Shown one piece after another: positions 1-9,600 of a DNA stretch of 64,000 nucleotides. The translations under genes and the position numbers were made by a program. Under the pieces are notes generated by a model. It worked only from the letters and a program-made list of their open reading frames with translations. It searched no databases and had not been told where the DNA came from. Source of the DNA: Lewinellaceae bacterium (GTDB lineage Bacteria > Bacteroidota > Bacteroidia > Chitinophagales > Saprospiraceae); NCBI GenBank assembly GCA_024644235.1, contig JAHELJ010000004.1, positions 62,001-126,000 of the forward strand. The letters run 5' to 3'. Position 1 is the first letter of the stretch, and each line of letters begins with the position of its first letter.

Positions 1-375
1 GCGCCAATCATGAGGCCGGGACTAATGATAGATTGGGAGGATGGTTCTTTCTTTTGTAGTGGAACAGTTCCTCAAGGTTCTAAGGTTCGTTTTTCCCTTC
101 CACCTGATTTCGATGTCATTGATGAAGTGGTTGATGGCTGCCAAAGACTAAAAGAAGAAGAAATGCCCGAAGCAGATGCCGTTATTTTATTCAGTTGTGC
201 AGGAAGAATACTGGCTTTTGGCCCGTTGATGGGCAAAGAGATAGAAGGTGTCAAGAACGTCTGGAATGCTCCAATAGCTGGGATGTTTTCGAATGCTGAA
301 TTAGGTCGTGCTACCGGAGGCAATCTGGAAATGCACAACTTGACAACTTGTTTTGTAGCCATGAAGGAGAAGTGA
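1..375 (+). CDS. FIST-domain sensor protein, C-terminal part (5' end outside window)
   Basis: The frame is open from base 1, so this is the 3' end of a longer gene; the ATG at 10 is internal. The visible 124 residues match the FIST_C pattern: a hydrophobic strand with FSCAGR, a GPLMGKE loop, the IAGMFSNAELG stretch that corresponds to the usual GFYTxGEI motif, and a closing HNLTTCFVAM strand. FIST proteins are thought to bind small ligands such as amino acids and often sit beside or inside signalling proteins. Here the stop is only 11 bases before a histidine kinase gene, so the two are probably co-transcribed and the FIST protein may feed that kinase. The N-terminal FIST half cannot be seen. 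Confidence 0.8.
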   Translation, partial: APIMRPGLMIDWEDGSFFCSGTVPQGSKVRFSLPPDFDVIDEVVDGCQRLKEEEMPEADAVILFSCAGRILAFGPLMGKEIEGVKNVWNAPIAGMFSNAELGRATGGNLEMHNLTTCFVAMKEK

Positions 376-386
376 AACGATAAGAG

Positions 387-1964
387 ATGGATCAGAAAGT
401 AAAGCAGATACAAGATCTCATCACACAATCTGCATCGATCGGAGACGAGCCTCGAGATGACATTCTAAGGTTATTGAAGAAGGTCGAAGGCGAACTCGAA
501 ATACTCAGATTCAAACTGGACCGGACCGAGAAGGTAAAACAGACTGTTACCGTCCTTTTGGATGAAACCATAGCGGAGCTCAATGAAAAACACCGGAAGC
601 TAGAAATTGAAGCAGCTCTGGATCGGGTTCGGGCTAAAATAGCTTCGATGCGCAGCCCGGCTGATTTGGAGCGGATCACCCCGCTCGTCTGGCAGGAATT
701 GAGCACTATGAATGTTCCATTTTTTCGCTGTGGGTTGCTAATTATCAATGAAGCTGAGGAAAGCTGGCAGGTTTACCTCAGTACCCCCGACGGGCAGTCA
801 CTGGCAGCCATGGTTATACCGCACGGTACTTTCGCGTTCATGGATGAGGCTGTGGACCGATGGAGTAACGAAGAGATCATGACCCTGGATTGGGACAAGT
901 CAGAATTTGAAGCCTGGACAGCATCGCTGGTGGAGAAGGGAATGATCGAAGATCCGCAACAGTATTCGGCAGGTGAGCAAGCTCCTGAACGACTCGTGCT
1001 CCATTTCATTCCATTTTCCAATGGAATGTTATATGTGGGTAGCGCAAGCATCCTGGGAGAAGAGCATTTGACATTAGTAAGAGCGCTGGCCGATACATTT
1101 TCCGTGGCATATGCGCGTTACGAGGATTTTGTCCGTTTGGAAAAAGCAAAAGCTGAAATCGAACGGACATTAAATAACCTGCAAGCTGCACAAGCACAAT
1201 TGATCCAATCGGAGAAGATGGCATCGCTGGGTGAGCTCACAGCGGGAATCGCCCATGAAATTCAGAATCCACTCAATTTTGTGAATAATTTCTCGGAAGT
1301 GAGCATTGAGTTGATCCAGGACATGGAGGAGGAATTAGCGCATGGCAAAACCGCAGAAGTGCTGGAGCTAGGTCATGATCTTAAGCAGAACCTTGAAAAA
1401 ATCGGCCATCATGGTGAACGTGCCTCGGCTATTGTCAAATCAATGTTGCTGCATTCCAGAGCTGATAGCGGCACAAGAGAAAAAATAGATATAAATGCCC
1501 TGGTCGATGAGTACCTGCGCCTCGCATACCATGGTATGCGAGCTAAGGACAAATCCTTCAATGCCACCATGAAAACAAATTTTGATGAGGCATTAGAGCC
1601 GATTGAGGTTGTACCCCAGGATATTGGCAGGGTACTCCTAAACCTGATCACCAATGCCTTTTACGCTGTAAATGAGAAATATTTAGAAGTAGGAAATGAA
1701 TTTGAACCACAGATCATGGTCTCGACCAACAAATCCTCAAGCAATGTAATGATAAGTGTGAGAGACAATGGGAGAGGCATGCCGGTTGTGATCAAGGAAA
1801 AAATCTTCCAACCCTTCTTCACTACCAAACCAACTGGACAAGGAACAGGATTGGGATTAAGTCTGAGCTATGATATTGTAACCAAAGGGCATGGCGGCAC
1901 AATTGAAGTAAGGAGCAAAGAGAATGAGGGCTCTGAGTTTATTGTGACACTGCCAATTGTCTGA
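387..1964 (+). CDS. Soluble sensor histidine kinase with GAF-like input domain
   Basis: The protein has 525 residues and no signal peptide or membrane segment, so it is cytoplasmic. Residues 1-75 are an acidic coiled coil. Residues about 75-245 form a GAF-like domain that opens with the [15 protein letters not shown] signature common in Bacteroidota sensors. A second coiled coil leads into the HisKA domain, with phospho-acceptor His290 in [12 protein letters not shown]. The ATPase shows an N box ([14 protein letters not shown]), a G1 box (DNGRGMP), an F box (FQPFFTTK) and a G2 box (GTGLGLSL), so it looks catalytically complete. It is the first of five kinases in a row with almost the same core from the HisKA helix onward. 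Its stop codon lies inside a repeat that also abuts the next kinase's stop. Confidence 0.93.
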   Translation: MDQKVKQIQDLITQSASIGDEPRDDILRLLKKVEGELEILRFKLDRTEKVKQTVTVLLDETIAELNEKHRKLEIEAALDRVRAKIASMRSPADLERITPLVWQELSTMNVPFFRCGLLIINEAEESWQVYLSTPDGQSLAAMVIPHGTFAFMDEAVDRWSNEEIMTLDWDKSEFEAWTASLVEKGMIEDPQQYSAGEQAPERLVLHFIPFSNGMLYVGSASILGEEHLTLVRALADTFSVAYARYEDFVRLEKAKAEIERTLNNLQAAQAQLIQSEKMASLGELTAGIAHEIQNPLNFVNNFSEVSIELIQDMEEELAHGKTAEVLELGHDLKQNLEKIGHHGERASAIVKSMLLHSRADSGTREKIDINALVDEYLRLAYHGMRAKDKSFNATMKTNFDEALEPIEVVPQDIGRVLLNLITNAFYAVNEKYLEVGNEFEPQIMVSTNKSSSNVMISVRDNGRGMPVVIKEKIFQPFFTTKPTGQGTGLGLSLSYDIVTKGHGGTIEVRSKENEGSEFIVTLPIV

Positions 1965-1996
1965 TCACACCTGCCTGCCGGCCAGGCAAGGATGAC
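1963..1996. repeat. Extragenic GC-rich palindromic repeat, copy 1
   Basis: A 34-bp element starting GATCACACCTGCCTGCCGG and ending in CAAGGATGAC; its core GCCTGCCGGCCAGGC is palindromic. It begins inside the stop codon of the kinase gene at 387. The reverse complement of 6417-6450 matches it with one difference, and a shorter version starts at the stop codon of the second kinase (6012). The following bases carry spaced GATT units, a known style of extragenic repeat in Bacteroidota genomes. Confidence 0.8.
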
Positions 1997-2140
1997 GCAG
2001 ATACGCGCGATTGCACGGATTAACATCAAAACAGACTACTTGAAGGCTTTAGAAATAGGGAGTAGGATTTCTGATAGACGTTGAAGGAAAGCTTTATCTT
2101 CAAAAGAGCAAATGATGTGAAAACTAAAAGGCAAAGTGCC

Positions 2141-5100
2141 ATGAAATCCGTAAAATCCATAGATCGTTTGAAATTCTTGCCAGGTGGTCGAGCGGGGTTG
2201 AAAATCTTGCTCATCACCTTCGTTTGCATTTGTTCTGGAAGTCAGCAGATATGGGCACAGAACATTGAACCGGAATACTTCTCCATTTCCGAGGGAGTAG
2301 CATCACCCACCGTTAATGATGTGATTCAGGACAGTTATGGGATTTTGTGGATTGGAACTTCCAATGGACTGCAAAGATATGACGGCTACAACTTTCAGAC
2401 TTTCAAGAATGTTCCTGGGGTTTCATCCAGTATACAACACAATTTCATTTGGGGTCTTCTTGAGGACGAGAACCATGACATCTGGGTAAGTAACACCTTG
2501 GGCGTTTCCAAATATATCCGCGAGAGCAATGAATTCAAGAACTACGACTTTACAACAATTTTTAATTTTTCATCTACTTCTCAAGTCCAGGGGTTCCGGT
2601 TCTTTATCGATAGCCAACAGCGACTTTGGGCTCCTACAATAACAGTCCAATTGGTACAATATGATTCCATCAATGATACATGGAGGTATGCTAATTATGA
2701 AGTTCCCGATGTTCCGGAGCCCGTTCATACCGGCTTCGCAACCTGTGCGGTTGAAGATCAAAAAGGAGGCATCTGGACGGGATCACAGATTTATGGATTG
2801 ATGCACTTGGCAAAAGGTGATTCCGCCTTTAGGCCAATGTCAGCTGATCGATTTAGAGGGTTGGATTTTACAGGTCAAAATGCCATTACGGGTCTGTTTG
2901 CAGATAGTACAAATACCCTTTGGATAACCACCAAGAATGGGGTCTATAAGTATCATACAGAATCCGGAGAATTCAAAACGTTTAAAGAATACCACGCCGA
3001 ATCTCCGAATGACATCTGGAATAACTGGAACAGTATCATTCAGGACCATGAGGGAAATGTCTGGATAGCCAACAATTACCGGGGGATATTAAAATTCGAA
3101 GGGATCTCAGACCAGTTTGAAGAAATTACTATCGAAGGTGTTATCAGGACGAAAACACGGGGATGGAATCTGACCCTCACCAATATGATGGTAGATCGGA
3201 GCGGCATCTTCTGGATGGGCAGCCGCGAATCCGGACTATTAAAGTATGATCCGGTAAGTAAATCCTTCTCATTTTTTGCGCACGATGATACTGACCCTGG
3301 GGGTCTCAGCTCTGGAGGAGTCTTTGGGTTGCTTGCATCCAAAGTAAATCCCGGTAAGATTTATGTGGGCATGAGGGGCGAGGGGTTGAATATTTATGAT
3401 CCCGCTCTACGGACTTTCGAGAAAGTAAAATTTCTGTCTGTAGATGACTGGTATGGCGGCTCAGTAAGGAGTATTGCAGAGAAGGAGAATGGTTCGCTCT
3501 ATATTGGGACCTGGGGTGACGGGATGATCAGTTTGGATCAAAATTACCAGGAGATAAAGCGCTATAAATACAATCCGGAGAGTCCCCATTCAATTTCTGA
3601 GAACCGGGTGCGTGTGATCAAGCAAGACAATGAAGGTAGATTCTGGGTAGGTACCAATAATGGTTTGAACATATTCGATCCTGAAAAGGAAGAATTCCGG
3701 CTATTGGCCAGTGTCGGTACTAAGGCCTATGCTGATGAACTTACATCAGAGGTAGAGCGATTGATCGGGACTGATCAGGTCATAGGCATGATCGACAGTG
3801 TGGGGGATTATCAGAATCTCTCTGTGACGTTAGAAATTGAATCAACCGGAACCTATTTTGTGGTGTCTGTTGGTGAAGGAGATAGTGACGGTTTATTTGA
3901 TTTTGGCTGGCTAATGAATGCATCGAAAGACACAATCTGGGACTTCACGGATTATGAGGCGTCCTATCATGCCGGGGGTGCTGTCAAAAACCGGATAATC
4001 ATTGAACCTATAGTATTGCAACCAGGTACTTATACTCTACACTACCAGTCAGACGACAGTCACTCGTTTGACAAATGGAATGCGAATCAACCCACTCTAT
4101 CGTCCTTATACGGTATTGCCCTAATTCAACCTGCCGATGGCAATCAATCAAGAGATATTGTGAATCTATTAGGGAAAATCGATGATAAATTTATCCTGAC
4201 AGGCACCAATATTACTGACATTGAAATTGATGGTCAATTTGTTTGGGTAAGTGCAGGTGGGCTCAATAAGGTCGATCCAGAGACAAATACCGTGACCTAC
4301 TACTTGAACGAACCGGATAACATCAATACGCCAGCAAGCAACAATATCCTTGATATTCACAGGGACAAACATGGAATGATTTGGCTGGCAACTAATGCTG
4401 GAATAGATAAAATCAACCCAGCTACCGGGAAGTTTACCCACTATTCTGAAAAAGATGGTTTGCCTACTAATCTCACTCAAGCGGTATTGGAAGGTGACAA
4501 TGGTGAGATGTGGTTCGCTACCCAGAATGGTTTGTCACAGATGATTACAAACGAGGCATTAGGCAAGGTCACGTTCATCAATTACAACTCTACCGATGGG
4601 CTAGGGGGAGAAGCTTTCTTGTACGGGGCGGCAGACAGGAGTCCTGACGGCCGTTTTTATTTTGGAGGGGAGCACGGCCTGACCACTTTTTCTGAGGTAG
4701 AGTCAAACAACACACCTCCCGCACTAATTTTTTCCAATCTCCTTATCTCCAACCAATCCGTTTTAGCCATGGGTAAGGATTCACCGCTTGACAAAAACCT
4801 GCAGGAAACAACAAGCATCACGCTCTCTCATGATCAGAATAATTTGAGCTTTGAGTTTGCCGCATTGCATTACGCCAACCCACAAAAGAACCAATACGCT
4901 CATATACTGAAAGGCTACGACCGGGAATGGACCTACGACAACCGGAATTTTGCCATGTACACCAATCTCGATCCGGGGAAGTACGAATTCTCCATCAGGG
5001 CATCCAATGCCTACGGCATTTGGAACGAAGAAGGCAAATCAATCGAAATCATTATCCATCCTCCTTGGTGGCGAACGACCTTGGCCTACATCGCTTACGC

Positions 5101-6013
5101 CGTGATCCTGGGATTTCTGGTTTTTGGATTTGACCGGTTGATGCGTAGAAATATCAAGCGAAAGGAACGCGAGCGCATGCGTGAAAAAGAATTGGCTCAT
5201 GCCAAAGAAATCGAAAAGGCTTACCATGACCTTAAAACCACTCAGGATCAACTGATCCATTCCGAGAAAATGGCATCCCTGGGTGAACTGACTGCGGGGA
5301 TCGCTCATGAGATCCAAAACCCACTGAATTTCGTCAACAACTTCTCTGATGTAAATGGAGAACTGATTGAAGAGATGCTGGATGAGATCAAAGCCGGTAA
5401 TTTTCAAGAAGTGGAAAGAATTGCAAAGGACATTAAGGAGAATGAAGAGAAGGTTAAACACCATGGACACAGAGCGGATGCAATTGTGAAAAGTATGTTG
5501 ATGCATTCCCGTGCCGCCAGTGGGGAAAGGCAGTCTACCGACATCAATATTTTAGCTGATGAATATTTGCGCCTCGCCTTTCACGGTATGAGGGCGAAGG
5601 ATAAATCCTTTAATGCGTCAGTAAAGACCGATTTCGACGAAACACTAGAAAAGATTGAGATTGTTCCTCAGGATATCGGCAGGGTTATATTGAATTTGAT
5701 CACGAATGCCTTTCATGCTGTAAGCGAGAAAAAAGCCAGGTCGGAAAATGGTTATGCGCCGGAGGTCCTGGTATCCACAAGAAAATCTGCAAACAAACTG
5801 TATATCGCAGTGAGGGATAATGGTACTGGCATCCCCGAAAATATCAAGGATAAGATTTTTCAGCCCTTCTATACCACAAAGCCAAGCGGGCAGGGCACGG
5901 GTCTTGGTCTTTCTCTCAGCTATGATATCGTGAAAGTGCACAATGGGGAATTGAGGGTGGAGACAAAAGAGGGTGAGGGTACTGAGTTTGTGTTGGAGTT
6001 ACCTCTTGTCTGA
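2141..6013 (+). CDS. Propeller-type sensor histidine kinase (reg_prop, Y_Y_Y, TM, HisKA, HATPase) with an inserted domain
   Basis: I start at ATG 2141 because it gives a compact N-terminus with a signal sequence ending near IWAQ; an upstream in-frame TTG at 2081 adds 20 charged residues. The 1290-residue product has periplasmic propeller blades with repeated ILWIGTSNGL-type motifs, a Y_Y_Y domain (about 883-973), one membrane helix (about 980-998), a coiled coil, HisKA with His1056, and a complete ATPase ([23 protein letters not shown]). Classic Bacteroidota hybrid sensors also carry a receiver and AraC domain; this one lacks both, so it must pass phosphate to a separate regulator. About 165 residues (roughly 521-683) interrupt the propeller with a beta-rich domain absent from the two sister propeller kinases here. 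Confidence 0.92.
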   Translation: MKSVKSIDRLKFLPGGRAGLKILLITFVCICSGSQQIWAQNIEPEYFSISEGVASPTVNDVIQDSYGILWIGTSNGLQRYDGYNFQTFKNVPGVSSSIQHNFIWGLLEDENHDIWVSNTLGVSKYIRESNEFKNYDFTTIFNFSSTSQVQGFRFFIDSQQRLWAPTITVQLVQYDSINDTWRYANYEVPDVPEPVHTGFATCAVEDQKGGIWTGSQIYGLMHLAKGDSAFRPMSADRFRGLDFTGQNAITGLFADSTNTLWITTKNGVYKYHTESGEFKTFKEYHAESPNDIWNNWNSIIQDHEGNVWIANNYRGILKFEGISDQFEEITIEGVIRTKTRGWNLTLTNMMVDRSGIFWMGSRESGLLKYDPVSKSFSFFAHDDTDPGGLSSGGVFGLLASKVNPGKIYVGMRGEGLNIYDPALRTFEKVKFLSVDDWYGGSVRSIAEKENGSLYIGTWGDGMISLDQNYQEIKRYKYNPESPHSISENRVRVIKQDNEGRFWVGTNNGLNIFDPEKEEFRLLASVGTKAYADELTSEVERLIGTDQVIGMIDSVGDYQNLSVTLEIESTGTYFVVSVGEGDSDGLFDFGWLMNASKDTIWDFTDYEASYHAGGAVKNRIIIEPIVLQPGTYTLHYQSDDSHSFDKWNANQPTLSSLYGIALIQPADGNQSRDIVNLLGKIDDKFILTGTNITDIEIDGQFVWVSAGGLNKVDPETNTVTYYLNEPDNINTPASNNILDIHRDKHGMIWLATNAGIDKINPATGKFTHYSEKDGLPTNLTQAVLEGDNGEMWFATQNGLSQMITNEALGKVTFINYNSTDGLGGEAFLYGAADRSPDGRFYFGGEHGLTTFSEVESNNTPPALIFSNLLISNQSVLAMGKDSPLDKNLQETTSITLSHDQNNLSFEFAALHYANPQKNQYAHILKGYDREWTYDNRNFAMYTNLDPGKYEFSIRASNAYGIWNEEGKSIEIIIHPPWWRTTLAYIAYAVILGFLVFGFDRLMRRNIKRKERERMREKELAHAKEIEKAYHDLKTTQDQLIHSEKMASLGELTAGIAHEIQNPLNFVNNFSDVNGELIEEMLDEIKAGNFQEVERIAKDIKENEEKVKHHGHRADAIVKSMLMHSRAASGERQSTDINILADEYLRLAFHGMRAKDKSFNASVKTDFDETLEKIEIVPQDIGRVILNLITNAFHAVSEKKARSENGYAPEVLVSTRKSANKLYIAVRDNGTGIPENIKDKIFQPFYTTKPSGQGTGLGLSLSYDIVKVHNGELRVETKEGEGTEFVLELPLV

Positions 6014-6038
6014 TTACACCTGCCTGCCGGCAAGGCAG
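6012..6038. repeat. Extragenic GC-rich palindromic repeat, copy 2
   Basis: A shortened relative of the 1963 element (GATTACACCTGCCTGCCGG, then CAAGGCAG). It starts at the stop codon of the propeller kinase, at the same place relative to the stop as copy 1 after the first kinase. The downstream bases again show spaced GATT units. Confidence 0.75.
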
Positions 6039-6074
6039 AGATTTCACAGATTGTAAGGATTGCATAGATGGCGC

Positions 6075-6157
6075 GTGCCGACGGCACTCCAAAAGTTTTT
6101 GGAAGATTGGGCAGCGGATTGAAATCCGCTGGTGATAAATGAGCAAGCCTACGGCTT
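6075..6157. repeat. REP-like hairpin cluster, copy A (inverted relative to B and C)
   Basis: Three perfect short hairpins follow each other: GTGCC-GAC-GGCAC (6075-6087), AGCGGATT-GA-AATCCGCT (6113-6130) and AAGCC-TAC-GGCTT (6145-6157). Read on the minus strand, the loops GTA and TC match those of copies B and C while the stem bases differ in a paired way. No coding frame covers the stretch. Confidence 0.75.
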
Positions 6158-6247
6158 TGTGATACGATGAGGCAGATTGTAGCTTGCTATTTCATAGTCA
6201 GAGATTAGAATGATTATTTGGTATCAGGACTTCCAAATTAGAAGATC

Positions 6248-6348
6248 AAGAGGCAGAGCCTCGAGATAATATGAGAACCATGGATTTCAATCCATGGTGT
6301 CAAAAGACCCTGAAGAGATGGAGATCCGTAGGATCGCTCTATAATTGT
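6248..6348. repeat. REP-like hairpin cluster, copy B
   Basis: A 101-bp unit repeated directly at 6467. It holds three hairpins: GAGGC-AGA-GCCTC (6250-6262), ACCATGGATT-TC-AATCCATGGT (6277-6298) and GATCC-GTA-GGATC (6323-6335). It sits in the 623-bp gap between the second and third kinase genes, in which I see no gene. Confidence 0.8.
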
Positions 6349-6416
6349 TGCAACAAAAGCGAAGAGCCTATTAAGATCGAGGGGACTCAAGAGATCCGTG
6401 AAATCCCATAATCCGT

Positions 6417-6450
6417 GTCATCCTTGCCTGGCCGCCAGGCAGGTGTGATC
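6417..6450. repeat. Extragenic GC-rich palindromic repeat, copy 3 (inverted)
   Basis: The reverse complement of this 34-bp stretch equals the 1963-1996 element except for one base in the palindrome core. It lies between hairpin clusters B and C. Confidence 0.8.
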
Positions 6451-6466
6451 CTGACAAATAATAAGC

Positions 6467-6570
6467 AAGAGGCAGAGCCTCGAGATAATATGGAAACCAT
6501 GGATTTCAATCCAAGGTGTTTGAGAGACTTCAAGAGATGAAAAGCCGTAGGCTTGCTCTATGATGATTGT
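6467..6570. repeat. REP-like hairpin cluster, copy C
   Basis: A direct repeat of copy B. The hairpin GAGGC-AGA-GCCTC (6469-6481) is identical. The middle one (6496-6517) has one broken pair. The third (6542-6554) is AAGCC-GTA-GGCTT, where copy B has GATCC-GTA-GGATC: two stem positions changed on both sides, so pairing is kept. Confidence 0.8.
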
Positions 6571-6636
6571 ACAGGGACCGCCTCCAAAATCAAGGGAGAA
6601 TAAATTCCAAAAGCTCCGTATTTTGTAGGTAACCGG

Positions 6637-9600
6637 ATGAAAACACTCAGATTCCTCATAGTAAGCCTCTGTTGCCTGGCACCCTCGGTAGTTTTAGCTC
6701 AGATTGTTACACCTGAAGAAGATCTGGACTATGACATAACCGAAGTCACCTTACCTGGTGGGCGCCTGGGTAATAATGTCAATGCTATTGTTGAAGGACC
6801 CTTTGGATTTTTATGGTTTGGGTCGCACGGAGGCCTGCACCGTTATGATGGATATGAATTCATCACTTACAAAAATTTGCCTGGAGACACGGTAGAGCCT
6901 ACTCGATCCCTGACGTTTCCCTACATCGAGAATCTATATTGGGACAGTCAGAATATTCTTTGGGTTACCACCTATGGTGGTGGACTGTTTCGATTTGATC
7001 CATCCACCGAGCAATTTAAGCATTACAAGTTTGATCCCGAAAATGAGCAGAGCATCAGTCACGCCCGGGTCATGTGTGCTGGAGAAGATAGACATAGCGA
7101 CCTTTGGTTTGGCACGAGCAGGGGCTTGAATAAGTTTGACCGTGAAACCGAAACATTCATACGTTATTATCCATTCGATCCTGATCCGGAATCCCCACAC
7201 AATGATATTCGAAACCTGTACGTAGATAAATCCGGAAAATTCTGGATCGCTGCCGGAGAATCTTTTTTCTCGTCGAATACAGGTGGTTTGGCGAGTTATG
7301 ACGATCACACCGACTCATTCCGAATCTACGAATACCCCAAGCGCGAAGCATTTTCGAGCGACTGGGTGGCAACCAGAGCTCTTCTGGAAGATGGTAGTGG
7401 TAATTTTTGGGTGGGAAATTCATTTGGCCTTGAAAAGCTAGATAGAAAATCAGGAATTTTTACCAAGATGGTGTATGCTGATAATCAGCCTCATGCCCCC
7501 GGTGAAGGCCAGCGTTCCGATCCAGCTGTCTTTGATATACTAGAAGATCACAATGGTGGTCTATGGATAAGCACCATCGGAAATCCATCTTACCCTTCAC
7601 ACTTGTTGCGTTATGATCCTCAAACCTCGCAAATCGACCACTTTCCCTTGACTACTTCTGCCTGGGATATACACGAGTCTTCTGATGGTACTATGTGGGT
7701 TGCCGGAGCCAGTATGAGTGGTCGGGTATTTAAGATAACGCCTAAACCAACCAGCTATGACTTGCAACGTGGAGGCTTTTATGAAGAGGCCTTCGAAAAG
7801 ACAAACCTGCATGCAAACCTATATCGAAACGAAGCAGATGTTCTAGCCAGTGGTAGTGGTCCGATCAATATGACCATTGACCCTTCGTCAGGTCATATTT
7901 GGGGAACTCATGTTTTCTGGCAGACAAGAGGAGCTTCTTTAGTGAACGCTCACGCAATACTATCCAGATTCCAGCCAAACACCGATGAAATAACGTTTTA
8001 TCATCTTCCACAGGTAAAATTGAATAGCAGTACAAGCTTTAGACGAGCATGGGGGGTGGGAAAGATTGCAGTGGGGAAGGATGGAAAACTTTGGGCGAGT
8101 TTTCCTTCAGATTCCGTAGGTGTCATTAGTTTCGATCCTTACACTGAGACCCTCCAACAATATGTTCATGATCCAACAGATTCCAATAGTATTTCATCAA
8201 ACTACATTGTCGACCTCCATGTGGATGCATTGAATAACCTTTGGATAGCGACAGCTGAAGAGGGACTTAATCAATTAATTACGGAGACCGGGAAAATTAA
8301 CAGATACAATTATAACTCACCATGGAATCCTGGTCTCAACAATTTTCCAATTGCCATCGAGGGGGATGAGACTGGAACCATTTGGGTGGGTGGACATCTT
8401 TGGCGTGCTGATACTACACTCTTACTTAAAATAAATCCCCAGACGGCTTCTATAGAGGAAATCCCTTTTTTGCCTCCGAAATCCAGTCCGATAACTGATA
8501 TTGCAGCGACGGGAGATGGAAAATATCTGGGCTTCATCCTATACGAGTCCGGGATTGGTATTTTAAATCTAGAAACAAAGGAGATCCAGTTTCTTAACTC
8601 GCAGTCCGGCTTCGAATTTGACTATGTCATGAGTATCCTGGCTGATGAGGATAATTTCTGGATTGGAGACCGGGATCGAGGAACATTCATCCGCCTAAGC
8701 CCTAGTGGGGAGCGATTCCTATTTCAAAATTCCGTTTTGGTAGGTTCCTGGGCGAGGAGAGCACTGAAAGGTCCTGATGGACGGCTGTACTTTCAGAATG
8801 GTGAAGGCTGGGTTGAAATCAATCCTAAGGAGATTCAAGCCATCGAAGACAGAGATACTGGAAGTCTTCAACTAGTCGATTTATATGTATTAGGGGAAAA
8901 ACAAATTCCTGGGCCTAAGGAATTGTTGAACAAACCCATTTGGATGGTGGATCAGCTGCGATTACCTTATGATGCAGAAACATTTGCATTTCGTTTTAGC
9001 GACTTTAACTACCGTAATTCGCGACCAGCTTACCGATATCGACTCTATCCATATGAATCAATATGGAGGAACACGGATATTGCACCTGTGGCTAACTATT
9101 ACAAAGTGCCAACAGGTTCCTATAGATTTCAAGTCCAGTCTGCAACTCAGAATAGCAACTTGAGCTATCAGGATATTGATTTACCTGTGAACAAAATGCC
9201 CCCATGGTGGGCCACCTGGTGGGCATATGCTCTATATGCCGGAATCATCGCCTTTCTGGGATGGCGGCTGCACCTCTTTCAAAAGGCCAGAGTCATCCGG
9301 GCAGAGCGAGAACGGACCAGGGAAAAAGAACTGGAGCAAGCCAGAGAAATCGAAAAAGCATACAAGGAACTCGGAGTAGCACATGAAAACCTAAAGGCAA
9401 CTCAGTCACAGCTCATTCACGCCGAAAAAATGGCTTCGCTTGGCGAATTGACCGCCGGCATCGCTCATGAGATTCAGAATCCGTTGAATTTTGTCAATAA
9501 TTTTTCTGAAGTCAGCACCGAATTACTGGATGATATCGAAGAAGAATTTAGCAAAGGAGATCATCAAGCAGCTGTCGAGCTCGGAAAAAATCTCAGGCAG

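Noticed and set aside
2081-2140. TTG start 20 codons upstream for the second kinase
   Set aside because: The added residues are charged and would sit before the signal peptide. The ATG at 2141 gives a normal N-terminus.
5039-5506. 155-codon open frame on the minus strand inside the second kinase
   Set aside because: It lies wholly opposite the conserved HisKA region. Similar antisense frames occur in the sister kinases at the same place, so it is a shadow of kinase codon use.
6014-6636. Possible CRISPR array in the gap between the second and third kinases
   Set aside because: There are only two direct copies of about 100 bp with internal hairpins, no regular spacers and no cas gene. REP-like repeats explain it better.
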